A stretch of 64,000 bases of DNA from contig NZ_CP074372.1 in NCBI RefSeq assembly GCF_018362995.1, positions 1,302,001 through 1,366,000 on the forward strand, read 5' to 3'. Below the pieces are notes generated by a model, which was given only the letters and a program-made list of their open reading frames with translations, made no database searches and was not told the DNA's origin. The stretch comes from Chryseobacterium indologenes (GTDB lineage: Bacteria; Bacteroidota; Bacteroidia; Flavobacteriales; Weeksellaceae). This document shows positions 7,813-16,179 of this stretch, one piece after another; the first letter of the stretch is position 1; every line of letters begins with the position of its first letter. A program made the position numbers and the translations under genes.

Positions 7813-8709
7813 ATGAAACTCATTGTTATTATTCTGATCTTGTTATTTTCTATAACAGTATCAGCTCAAAAGAAACCTGTTATCCTACCCTTTTCTCTGG
7901 AAAACAATTCCGTTTATGTGTACTGCAAAGTCAATACAACAGACAGCATAAAGTTCATGTTTGATACAGGTGCCGATGGTTCTGTCATCAATATCAATGC
8001 AAAGAAAAAAGTACCGCTTACCATTGATGGAAAGTCTGAAAATAAGGGCTCAAACGGGGTAAACACAGTCGATTACAGCAGCCATAATACGGTGCAGTTT
8101 GGAAGCATTCAGAAAAATGATATCCGGTTTACTCTTATTCCTTATGGTTCCGCAGATTTTGACGGAGTTTTCGGAACAGATCTGATGAAAGGAAAAGTTA
8201 TTGAAATTGATTATCATAAAAATGAAATCCGTTTTTATGAAGAAAATGACCTCTCCATGGACCTAACAGGATATGAGAAAATAAAGCTTCATACGATCGA
8301 CAACTACCCTGCCGTAGAAAGCAGTATGATAGTAAATGGTAAAGAATATTCAGGGTTTTTCGGACTTGACAGCGGAGCGGATGATGTGCTTACCATAGCT
8401 TCTCCTTTTGCTAAAAGTAATGGGTTGATAAAAGTTATGAAAACCATCGGCAAGGCTACAGCAAGAGGTTCTGATGGTTCTGTCTATGAAATGCCTGTAG
8501 TTCTTTGTCCAACTATAAAATTTGTCCAAAAATATCTTTATGACCTACCGATTACTCTTTCCGGCTCTACAGAAGGCATTGATGCTACGGAAAAAATGGC
8601 GGGATTTTTTGGTAATCAGTTTTTAAAAAAATTCAATACTGTGATTGATTTTAAGAACGGGTTTATTTATTTTAAGTTAAATAAAAACCTGTACTCGGAA
8701 TTTAATTAG
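7813..8709 (+). CDS. secreted retropepsin-like aspartyl protease
   Basis: A 298-residue protein with a signal peptide (residues 1-19, ending VSAQ). It has two aspartyl-protease-type active-site motifs, FDTGADGSVI (about residues 51-60) and LDSGADDVLT (about 187-196), each followed by hydrophobic strands, so one chain carries both catalytic lobes as in pepsin-like or duplicated retropepsin-like enzymes. Clan AA proteases of this type in Bacteroidota are periplasmic or exported; substrates are unknown. There is no T9SS sorting domain. The upstream triple GTTAA boxes suggest two-component control (inference). It is a monocistronic unit. Confidence 0.8.
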   Translation: MKLIVIILILLFSITVSAQKKPVILPFSLENNSVYVYCKVNTTDSIKFMFDTGADGSVININAKKKVPLTIDGKSENKGSNGVNTVDYSSHNTVQFGSIQKNDIRFTLIPYGSADFDGVFGTDLMKGKVIEIDYHKNEIRFYEENDLSMDLTGYEKIKLHTIDNYPAVESSMIVNGKEYSGFFGLDSGADDVLTIASPFAKSNGLIKVMKTIGKATARGSDGSVYEMPVVLCPTIKFVQKYLYDLPITLSGSTEGIDATEKMAGFFGNQFLKKFNTVIDFKNGFIYFKLNKNLYSEFN

Positions 8710-8812
8710 CTGTAAAAGTTAACTATACAAATTAATCATTATCATCCAACTCTTTAAAATTTTCCAAATAAATTAATAATGAATAAGTTATGGTTTTTTG
8801 AATTTAATTGCT

Positions 8813-8820
8813 TAATTTTG
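8813..8820 (+). promoter_or_regulatory. -7 promoter element (TAATTTTG)
   Basis: TAnnTTTG match 25 nt before the ATG at 8846. Confidence 0.6.
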
Positions 8821-8845
8821 CACCCCGAAAATAAGGGTTAGAGAT

Positions 8846-9292
8846 ATGAAAAAAATTGGTGAACACAGAACACTTCTTGGAGTAGATAAAAATGTTACTT
8901 TAAAAGAATTAAAGACCATTTACAGAAATGTGATGAAAGATACACATCCTGATAAATTCATTAATGATGAAGCCGGAAAAATTGAAGCTGAAGAAAAAAG
9001 CAAGTCTGTAATTGAGGCGTATCACTTTTTGGTAAGCATTAATTCTGAAACACAGGATAAATACAAGGAAGAATATACAGAAACCATTACGAAATCTAAC
9101 ATCCAGGATTTTTATCTTGAAAAATCGATTTTAACGGTTCAGCACCTGAACGGAAATATGTATGAGTATATGGGAGTTCCAAGAAATACTTATATCAAAA
9201 TGGTTAATGCTGATTCACCAAGCCGTTTTGCAAGGAGACACATCTATGGAAACTTTATCTACAGAAAGTCCGGAGAGGCTATGGCAGATTAA
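8846..9292 (+). CDS. J-domain protein fused to a KTSC domain
   Basis: A 148-residue protein. The first about 65 residues are a DnaJ J-domain with the catalytic HPD in KDTHPDKF (HPD at about 32-34) between two helices, which in other J-proteins stimulates Hsp70 ATPase. Residues about 88-142 (LEKSILTVQHLNGNMYEY to HIYGNFIYRKSG) match the KTSC domain, a small domain of unknown function that is also found alone or next to lysyl-tRNA synthetases. The combination suggests a dedicated DnaK co-chaperone for an unknown client. It has its own promoter and a terminator. Confidence 0.78.
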   Translation: MKKIGEHRTLLGVDKNVTLKELKTIYRNVMKDTHPDKFINDEAGKIEAEEKSKSVIEAYHFLVSINSETQDKYKEEYTETITKSNIQDFYLEKSILTVQHLNGNMYEYMGVPRNTYIKMVNADSPSRFARRHIYGNFIYRKSGEAMAD

Positions 9293-9315
9293 TTTTTTTC
9301 GTTACAATATAGGAG

Positions 9316-9344
9316 AGCTTTCAGTTTTACTGGAAGCTTTTTTT
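9316..9344 (+). terminator. intrinsic terminator
   Basis: Stem AGCTTTCAG/CTGGAAGCT (one G-T) with a 5-nt loop and a T7 tract, 24 nt after the J/KTSC gene stop. Confidence 0.8.
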
Positions 9345-9393
9345 ATGGTTCGGCTAAAGCCAGCTCTTATTGATGTCTTATAGTACAACTAGT

Positions 9394-9473
9394 GTCATTC
9401 TGAACGAAATAAAATACAGTGAAGAATCTCATGGGTTTAACTATAAATGAGATTCTTCCTTCGTCAGAATGAC
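9394..9473. repeat. 80-nt nested palindrome (REP/MITE-like)
   Basis: Outer arms GTCATTCTGA/TCAGAATGAC (10 bp, perfect) enclose inner arms GAAGAATCTCAT/ATGAGATTCTTC (12 bp, perfect). The whole element could fold into one long hairpin. Elements with GTCATTCTGA ends are frequent intergenic repeats in Gram-negative genomes, including Bacteroidota; no second copy is present in this window. Confidence 0.75.
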
Positions 9474-9644
9474 AAAATCAATAATTTAACTGTAAAACAA
9501 CCTCTTTTTCTTAGTAATAGCATTTAACAGAAAGATTTCCATGACGTTTTGATTAATCATCAATAGAAATGGGCCTTCCCATTTACCCTAATAAGTTCCT
9601 TCCAACGCCCATAACCTATCAAAACATAATCAACTATATCAACG
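9474..9644. other. intergenic, no gene seen
   Basis: AT-rich gap between the palindrome and the RND operon terminator. No ORF, RNA or repeat recognised. Confidence 0.5.
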
Positions 9645-9675
9645 AAAAAGCCGTATCATTTTTGATGCGGCTTTT
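9645..9675 (-). terminator. intrinsic terminator of the RND operon
   Basis: AAAAAGCCGTATCA/TGATGCGGCTTTT hairpin with a 4-nt loop, just past the RND gene stop when read on the - strand. Confidence 0.75.
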
Positions 9676-9697
9676 AGGTTAATTAAAGGTTTAATTT

Positions 9698-12600
9698 TTA
9701 TTTATCTAAATGTTTCGGAGTAAATCCGTCTTCATTCAGCTCTCTGTGTACATAATCCGCTTTCATTTCAGCTTCGTAGTCTACTTTGTTATCTTTACCC
9801 ATTCTTCGTAGAACAGAGTCAAATAGAGAGTATACTACCGGTACAATGATCAGGGTAAGGAATAGAGACGATGTCAAACCACCGATTACTACCCATGCAA
9901 GACCTTTATTCATCTCAGCTCCGGCACCTGTTGCCAATGCGATCGGTAACATACCAAAAATCATCGCAATTGTGGTCATCAGGATCGGACGAAGACGAGC
10001 GTGGTTGGCTTGTACCAAGGCGTCATGCGTATTAGCTCCTGCTGCCTTTCTGGCATTCGTAAAGTCTACGATAAGGATCGCATTCTTCGCTACCAGACCA
10101 ATCAACATGATCATCCCTAACATGGTGAAAATGTTCAGTGAGTTGGCAGTTAATGCAAGAATTACCATTACTCCGATCATCGCTAACGGGATTGAGAACA
10201 ATACCACGAAAGGATATACGAAACTGTCATATAGTGAAACCATTACCAGATATACCAATACGATAGCTGCTAATAAAGCAATACCCAACGTACCGAAACC
10301 TTCCTGCTGGTTCTCCATATCTCCACTCCAGATGTAATCTACTCCAATAGGTTTTTTGTTGCTGTTCATGAATTGGTTTGCCCACTCATTAGCTACGTCT
10401 CCTACCGGTCTACCTACTGCTTTTGCTCTTACTTTTACAGAAGGAGATTTATCTCTACGTTCAAGTAAGCTTGGTCCTGAACCCATTTTTACTTCAGCAA
10501 ACTGGCTTAAACGAACCTGCTGTCCCTGAGGGTTTGTAAACATAAGGTTTTTAACATCATCAATGGATTGTCTGTTGACATCTCCAAAACGGATATTAAT
10601 ATCATATTCATATTCTCCGGCTCTGAATTTTCCATCTGTATTTCCGTTAAATGCAGTCTGCATCGTCTGTCCTACACTTGAAAGATTTAACCCAAGAGAA
10701 GACATTTTATCTCTGTCGATACTTACCTGAACTTCCGGGCTACCAGTATCTGTAGATAATTCAGCATCTACAGCTCCAGGAACTTTTTTCAATAGTTCCA
10801 GAATTCTTGTTGCTTCTTTTACAGCGGTTTCGTTATCAGGTCCTGTTACTACCATTTCAATAGGAGCATTTTCAGCACCCATGATACCAATCGGAGCTGT
10901 TTTAAATTCAACTCCTGTGAATTTCTCTTCTAACTGTCTTTTTATTTTCGCAGCTTTGATGTTGGTACTTTCAGAACGTTCAGACTTATCTGTTAAGTTT
11001 ACCTGAACCTCAGACTGGTAAGTCGTTGCCTGAGCTCCACCAAAACCTGTAGACTGCTGTCCAACGGTTGTAATAAGGTCTACAACATCTTTATCATTTC
11101 TTAAAAACTTCTCAACCTCTAGTGTTAATTGGTTTGTTTTTTCAACGGTTGCATCTTTTGACAACTCCATTTGTACCAGGAACTGACCACGGTCAATCGG
11201 CGGGAAGAATTCACCTCCAATGAATCCGAATGCTACCAGCATGAATGAACTGATTAAGACAATGAATGTGATCACTACTGTTGAAATTCTTCTTAATGTC
11301 GTTTTCAGACACCATTCAAGGATTCCAGTGATCCAGTGTGTAAACTTGTCAATTAATCCTTCAAACCAAAGAATGAATTTCTCAAACCAGTTTTTACCTG
11401 TTAAATGTTCCAGTTTACCGAATCTTGATGATAACCAAGGAATGATGGTAAATGAAGCCAGCAATGACAATAAGGTTGCGATAACTACGGTGACGCAGAA
11501 CTGAGCAAGAATGTTCGCTACAAGACCTGAACTCATCGCAATCGGTAAGAATACCACCACAATTACCAATGTAATCGCAGCAACGGTAAATCCGATCTCT
11601 GAAGCTCCGTCATAAGCTGCTCTGATCTTACTTTTACCCATCTCCATGTGACGGTAAATGTTTTCCAGTACTACGATCGCGTCATCCACCAGGATACCTA
11701 CCACAAGCGACAGTCCCAGTAAACTCATAAGGTTCAAGGTATACCCCATTAAGTTCATTCCGATGAACGCTGCCACCAATGAAGCCGGGATAGAAACCAT
11801 TACGATAAATGCGTTTCTGATACTGTGAAGGAATAATAGCATCACAATCGCCACAAGGATAATCGCTAAGAATAAGTCGAAAATAACGTGGTTGGCCGAT
11901 TCAAGGGTAAATTCTGTAGTATCGTTTACGATTTTTACTTTTACCCCCTGAACTTTGTATGCTTCTTCTACTGTTTTAATGGTTTTCTGAATACTTTCAG
12001 ATACTGCAACCGCGTTGGCATCAGATTGTTTTTTAACCTGCATCAAAATGGTTGGGAACTGGTTAAATCTCGCTACTTTTTCAACATCTTTCTGAGAGTC
12101 AAAAACTGTTGCGATATCAGACAAACGTACCTGAGCTCCGTTTTTATTGGAAACTACAAGGTTGTTCATTTCCTCAGTGGACTTATATTTTCCTGAAAGT
12201 CTGATCGTAGATTTTGTAGTTCTCGTTTTCAAACTTCCTGTTGGGAAATCAAGGTTTGATGAAAGAATTGCCTGTTGTACGTCTCCAATTGAAAGTCCGT
12301 ATCCCTGCAGTTTTTTCTCATCAAGATTTACCTGAATTTCTCTTTCCTGTCCACCCACAAGATCTACTTGTGCTACACCATTTACACGGGAGAAAATAGG
12401 TTCAATCTTTTTATCTAGTAAGTCATAAAGGTCTTTGCTGTTCAGCTTATCAGATGAAATACTCATCGTGATAATCGGTAAGTCATCTAATGAGAACTTA
12501 TTCAGCGAAGGCGCTTTTACATCTTCCGGAAGGTCTGCAAGAATGGCATTTACCTTTCTTTGGGCATCGTTCAAAGCATAGTCTACATCGGCCCCATCGT

Positions 12601-12886
12601 TCAGCTGAACCATGATAACGGATAAACTTTCGTATGAAGAAGATTCTACCTTTTTAACGTTTTCCAGGGAACCTACGGCATCTTCAATCTTTCGGGTCAC
12701 GGATGTTTCCACCTCTGCAGGGGAAGCTCCGGGATACACCGTAGATATTGTTACCATGTTGGTTTCAAACTTCGGAATCAATTCGTATCCCATGAGTGTA
12801 TAACTCAGGATACCTCCCAACGTCAGAATTGTAAATAATACAATTACCAGCGAGGGTCTTTTAATGGATATTTCTGCTAACTTCAT
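9698..12886 (-). CDS. RND efflux pump inner-membrane transporter (AcrB/HAE1 type)
   Basis: A 1062-residue protein, the normal size for a drug-exporting RND permease. A first membrane helix (about 12-30) is followed by a large periplasmic loop, TM2-TM6 with the proton-relay Asp pair in GILVDDAIVVLEN (about 400), a second periplasmic loop and TM8-TM12 (LGMIMLIGLVAKNAILIVDF near 960). It forms the H+-driven trimer that exports drugs or other amphipathic compounds through the adaptor and TolC proteins encoded just upstream. The order TetR-TolC-adaptor-RND on one strand with 7-9-nt gaps among the last three is a standard Bacteroidota efflux operon. Substrate not predictable. Confidence 0.95.
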   Translation of the reverse strand: MKLAEISIKRPSLVIVLFTILTLGGILSYTLMGYELIPKFETNMVTISTVYPGASPAEVETSVTRKIEDAVGSLENVKKVESSSYESLSVIMVQLNDGADVDYALNDAQRKVNAILADLPEDVKAPSLNKFSLDDLPIITMSISSDKLNSKDLYDLLDKKIEPIFSRVNGVAQVDLVGGQEREIQVNLDEKKLQGYGLSIGDVQQAILSSNLDFPTGSLKTRTTKSTIRLSGKYKSTEEMNNLVVSNKNGAQVRLSDIATVFDSQKDVEKVARFNQFPTILMQVKKQSDANAVAVSESIQKTIKTVEEAYKVQGVKVKIVNDTTEFTLESANHVIFDLFLAIILVAIVMLLFLHSIRNAFIVMVSIPASLVAAFIGMNLMGYTLNLMSLLGLSLVVGILVDDAIVVLENIYRHMEMGKSKIRAAYDGASEIGFTVAAITLVIVVVFLPIAMSSGLVANILAQFCVTVVIATLLSLLASFTIIPWLSSRFGKLEHLTGKNWFEKFILWFEGLIDKFTHWITGILEWCLKTTLRRISTVVITFIVLISSFMLVAFGFIGGEFFPPIDRGQFLVQMELSKDATVEKTNQLTLEVEKFLRNDKDVVDLITTVGQQSTGFGGAQATTYQSEVQVNLTDKSERSESTNIKAAKIKRQLEEKFTGVEFKTAPIGIMGAENAPIEMVVTGPDNETAVKEATRILELLKKVPGAVDAELSTDTGSPEVQVSIDRDKMSSLGLNLSSVGQTMQTAFNGNTDGKFRAGEYEYDINIRFGDVNRQSIDDVKNLMFTNPQGQQVRLSQFAEVKMGSGPSLLERRDKSPSVKVRAKAVGRPVGDVANEWANQFMNSNKKPIGVDYIWSGDMENQQEGFGTLGIALLAAIVLVYLVMVSLYDSFVYPFVVLFSIPLAMIGVMVILALTANSLNIFTMLGMIMLIGLVAKNAILIVDFTNARKAAGANTHDALVQANHARLRPILMTTIAMIFGMLPIALATGAGAEMNKGLAWVVIGGLTSSLFLTLIIVPVVYSLFDSVLRRMGKDNKVDYEAEMKADYVHRELNEDGFTPKHLDK

Positions 12887-12893
12887 CGATCTG

Positions 12894-13955
12894 CTACTTT
12901 ATAATATTCACTTTAGATCCATTATCCAGGTTAATCTGTCCGCTAGTTACTACCTGCTCTCCTCCATTCAATCCGCTTAATACCTGAACTTTATCGCCGT
13001 AAACTTTTCCGATGGTTACTTTAATCAATTTGGCAACTCCATTCTGAACAACAAACAATTGTCCTGAGCTTACTCCGTTTACAAACGCTTCTGCAGGAAC
13101 TGTAAGCATATTCTGCGTTTCTGCACCATTATTTGTACTGAATTTAGCGGTTGCATACATACCTGCTTTCAGGTTTCCTCTGTTCTGAACTTCAATTTCA
13201 ACAGGGAAATTCAAAGAAGCATCACTTTTAGGAGCGATAAAGGTAATTCTGCCTACGAAAGAATCTTCAGGTAAAACGTTTACTTTAATCGGAACTTCCT
13301 GACCTAACTGGATTTTCCCGATCTGGCTTTCATCTACTAAAACAGAAAGTTTTAAGCTGTTGATATTAACGATTTCAAACATAGATGTTCCTACCGAAAC
13401 AACTGTTCCAGGTTCTACCAGCTTTTTATTGATTGTTCCGCTAATACCTGCACGGATACTTGTGTCATTGACTCTTACTCCCTGAGCTTTTACAGCTGCC
13501 TGAGCATTTTTCAGCTGAAGTCTTGAATTATCAACCTGTTGTTTTGTAACACCTCCCGTTTTAAAGGCATTTTCATAACGCTGATTGTCGATAATAGCAT
13601 TTTGCAAATTATTCTGAGCCTGTGTAACATCCACTTCGATAGCATCTCTCTTGATAGTTGCCAAAACCTGACCTGCACTTACTCTTGAACCTTCTTTTAC
13701 CAGAACGCTTACAATACGTCCTGCAATTTCAGAAGACTGGTTCATTTCCTGCTTAGGAATGAATGTTCCGTTAGCTGAATAGTCTGTATCAATATTTTCT
13801 CTTGTAACGGTTACAATATTAACGTTGATTTTATCTACCTGCTTGGCAACTTCTTTTACTTCTTTAGTCTGCTTTTCTTTGTTCCCGGCAATCTTGTAAG
13901 CGGCTAGACCTACAAGTACAGCTGCTACGATGATATATATTAAAGTTTTTTTCAT
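12894..13955 (-). CDS. RND efflux periplasmic adaptor (membrane fusion protein)
   Basis: A 353-residue protein with an N-terminal membrane anchor (residues 3-20), a lipoyl-type half motif (EIAGRIVSVLVKEGSRVSAG, about 81-100), a short helical hairpin (QNNLQNAIIDNQRY to QLKNAQAAVKAQG), the second lipoyl half (SIRAGISGTINKKLVEPG), then beta-barrel and membrane-proximal domains. It bridges the RND pump and the TolC channel. There is no lipobox Cys, so it is held by the N-terminal helix rather than a lipid. It is 7 nt from the RND gene and 9 nt from the TolC gene. Confidence 0.93.
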   Translation of the reverse strand: MKKTLIYIIVAAVLVGLAAYKIAGNKEKQTKEVKEVAKQVDKINVNIVTVTRENIDTDYSANGTFIPKQEMNQSSEIAGRIVSVLVKEGSRVSAGQVLATIKRDAIEVDVTQAQNNLQNAIIDNQRYENAFKTGGVTKQQVDNSRLQLKNAQAAVKAQGVRVNDTSIRAGISGTINKKLVEPGTVVSVGTSMFEIVNINSLKLSVLVDESQIGKIQLGQEVPIKVNVLPEDSFVGRITFIAPKSDASLNFPVEIEVQNRGNLKAGMYATAKFSTNNGAETQNMLTVPAEAFVNGVSSGQLFVVQNGVAKLIKVTIGKVYGDKVQVLSGLNGGEQVVTSGQINLDNGSKVNIIK

Positions 13956-13964
13956 TTTAGTTTA

Positions 13965-15317
13965 TTATAAGTTTTGTAGTGTGTTTAGTTCACCCTTAGC
14001 TTTTATAAGCTTGATCTCTGCCTGTTTGTAATCCAGCAATGCATTAGAATAGTTCTGTTTTGCCTGTGTCAGAGCATTTTCAGAATCCAGTACCTCCGTA
14101 AGGGTTGCTAACCCGTATTGATAATTTGACTGGGTATTTTTCTGAACTCTTTCTGCCAATCCTACATTATCTTTCATGCTTTCGATATTAATCAATGCAT
14201 TTTCCATATTGGTGACTGCATTTTTATAATCTAAACTTAAGTTCAGCTGAGTGTTTTCAATGTCAACATCAAGACTCTGAATATCAATTTCTGCCTGATT
14301 GATCTTCGCTTTTGTAGCTCCTCCTGTGAAAATAGGAATATTTACATTCAAACCAATTGCTGAATAATCACTCCAAAGAACGCCTTTACTAAGACCATTT
14401 GTCAGCGGGAATTTTGCTCCGTTTGCTCCCCATCCGTAGTTCGCAGTAAGATTTACTGATGGATAAAGATAAGCTTCCGTCGCTTTTTTATTGAAAACCA
14501 AAAGTTCCCTGTTCTTATTTAAAACTTTAATCTCTGTACGATTATTAAGATTTACGCTGCTCGCAATCAGCTCAGGCTTTGGTTCAATCTCTTTTTCTTC
14601 AAGCTCGATGTCTGTAGAGATAGGGACTCCCATATAAAACTTCAGCGCATTTTTTGAAAGTTCAACAGAGTTGATTAAAGTCTGTTTATTGGAACCAATA
14701 TTCGTAAGCTGAACATTTGTTCTGTCTAAATCGATTGATTTTGCCAAACCGTTATCCACCAGACTTTTAATAACATTTCTTACTTTTTCAGTGTTGGCAT
14801 AGCTGGCAGTTACCGTTTTAAGATTTTCCTCCTGTACAAACACCTGATAATAAGCTGTTGCTACATTTTCAATAATCTGTTCATTGGTCAACTGAGCATT
14901 CAGCACATAAAATTCTCTTGTTGATTTTGCAGCTTTAAGCCCTGTAAATACTCTTTGATCAAAAATCGCCTGCTGAAGTTGTACAGAAGCTGTTGAACCC
15001 CAAGGCTGCCCAAACTGAGCTCTGATTTTCTCCCCTCCGAATTCCAGCAAAGATTCCTGGATAATCGGGTTATAGGTTAAACCCGCCGTCGCACTGACCT
15101 GCGGAAGAGCACCAGCTCTGGCCTCATCAATCTTATATTCGGCTTTTTTTATCTGTAAAGCAGCTTTTTTTGCTTCTGCCTTATTCTGAAGTGCCTGTTT
15201 TATTGCTTCCTGCAGGGAAACCTGCTGCTGGGCAGACATCAATGTAGAGCCGAAAATCATAAATGCTGAAGCTATCCCAATTTTTAGCTTTGTAGCAGTT
15301 ATACGTTTTCTATTCAT
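13965..15317 (-). CDS. TolC-family outer-membrane efflux channel
   Basis: A 450-residue outer-membrane protein with a signal peptide (residues 1-29, ending SAQQ) and the duplicated TolC architecture: two long helical coiled-coil repeats (about 30-240 and 245-450) with the typical AxxxxxxAxxxxxxA spacing, e.g. VSLQEAIKQALQNKAEAKKAALQ split by beta strands. It forms the trimeric exit duct of the pump. It is the first structural gene after the TetR regulator (89-nt gap). Confidence 0.92.
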   Translation of the reverse strand: MNRKRITATKLKIGIASAFMIFGSTLMSAQQQVSLQEAIKQALQNKAEAKKAALQIKKAEYKIDEARAGALPQVSATAGLTYNPIIQESLLEFGGEKIRAQFGQPWGSTASVQLQQAIFDQRVFTGLKAAKSTREFYVLNAQLTNEQIIENVATAYYQVFVQEENLKTVTASYANTEKVRNVIKSLVDNGLAKSIDLDRTNVQLTNIGSNKQTLINSVELSKNALKFYMGVPISTDIELEEKEIEPKPELIASSVNLNNRTEIKVLNKNRELLVFNKKATEAYLYPSVNLTANYGWGANGAKFPLTNGLSKGVLWSDYSAIGLNVNIPIFTGGATKAKINQAEIDIQSLDVDIENTQLNLSLDYKNAVTNMENALINIESMKDNVGLAERVQKNTQSNYQYGLATLTEVLDSENALTQAKQNYSNALLDYKQAEIKLIKAKGELNTLQNL

Positions 15318-15406
15318 AATTTTATACTTCGTTTATTTTTTTATTTAATTTTCAGTCATTATTTATTTCTAAATGACGAACCATTTTCAGAAATACTTTA
15401 GTTTTT

Positions 15407-16000
15407 TTAGTTTTTGAACAACATATTGATAATAATCTCTTTTCGTTCAGAAATAATCTTATCATATTCTTCATCATTGATTAATAAATTTTCCATAAAT
15501 AATGGTCTTATGGCACTTGGGAATACCAACAACGAAACCATATTCAGAATAAACTGAACCGGAGCCATTTTTTCTATATTTCCCAATTCCATTTCTTTTT
15601 CGATATCACTATACATTTCGTTCAGGATATCTTCCTCAATTTCTCTGTGATGGCAGGTTCCTTTATTGATCTGTGACACGATATACGTTTCCAGATACGG
15701 ATACTGAAGACTCGTAGAAAGACTGCTTTCTATGAATTTGCTCATCTTCTCTTTAAAAGGAAGAGCAGAATTCTGAATGATCTTCGATTTTTCCTGTTCT
15801 ACTCTTTGAGCCTCATCAAAGATGATCTGGATAAGCTTATCCCTTGAACGAAAATAGTAATTAATAAGGGTCCTGTTCACTCCTGCTTCATCTGCAATCT
15901 CCTGCGTAGTAGCATCAAATTTTCCTTTCACAAAGAACAAATTCTTCGCTGTCTCCTTGATCAATTCCTGTGTTTGGTCTTTTTTTGCTTGATTTGACAT
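15407..16000 (-). CDS. TetR/AcrR-family transcriptional regulator
   Basis: A 197-residue protein with an N-terminal TetR helix-turn-helix (TTQEIADEAGVNRTLINYYF, about residues 27-46) and an all-helical C-terminal ligand domain. As the first gene of the RND operon it is most likely the local repressor of the pump, binding near its own promoter. The upstream DNA contains near-palindromic TTGTTAAACAA (16003-16013) and a second TTGTTAAA (16052-16059) that could be operators. Confidence 0.88.
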   Translation of the reverse strand: MSNQAKKDQTQELIKETAKNLFFVKGKFDATTQEIADEAGVNRTLINYYFRSRDKLIQIIFDEAQRVEQEKSKIIQNSALPFKEKMSKFIESSLSTSLQYPYLETYIVSQINKGTCHHREIEEDILNEMYSDIEKEMELGNIEKMAPVQFILNMVSLLVFPSAIRPLFMENLLINDEEYDKIISERKEIIINMLFKN

Positions 16001-16002
16001 TT

Positions 16003-16059
16003 TTGTTAAACAAATTTGTGCAAATTTATAGTAAAATTTATTTTTGACAAAATTGTTAA
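16003..16059 (-). promoter_or_regulatory. TetR promoter region with possible operators
   Basis: On the - strand TAAATTTG (16021-16028) is a -7 match about 20 nt before the TetR ATG. Around it lie near-dyad TTGTTAAACAA and a second TTGTTAAA copy, candidate binding sites for the TetR protein itself. Confidence 0.4.
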
Positions 16060-16151
16060 ATAAAAAAATTAAACATAATTGTCATGACATCCATCATGTT
16101 TCTGTATTAAAGTTTGCGATTAGTTAATGTTTAATGAGAAAGCTATTTTTA

Positions 16152-16159
16152 TATCTTTG
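16152..16159 (+). promoter_or_regulatory. -7 promoter element (TATCTTTG)
   Basis: Exact match 20 nt before the ATG at 16180. Confidence 0.65.
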
Positions 16160-16179
16160 CCGCAAAAATTAATAACCTG

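Noticed and set aside
9786..10337. Long + strand reading frame inside the RND gene
   Set aside because: Fully antisense to a conserved AcrB-type transporter; composition and lack of family features mark it as a shadow frame.
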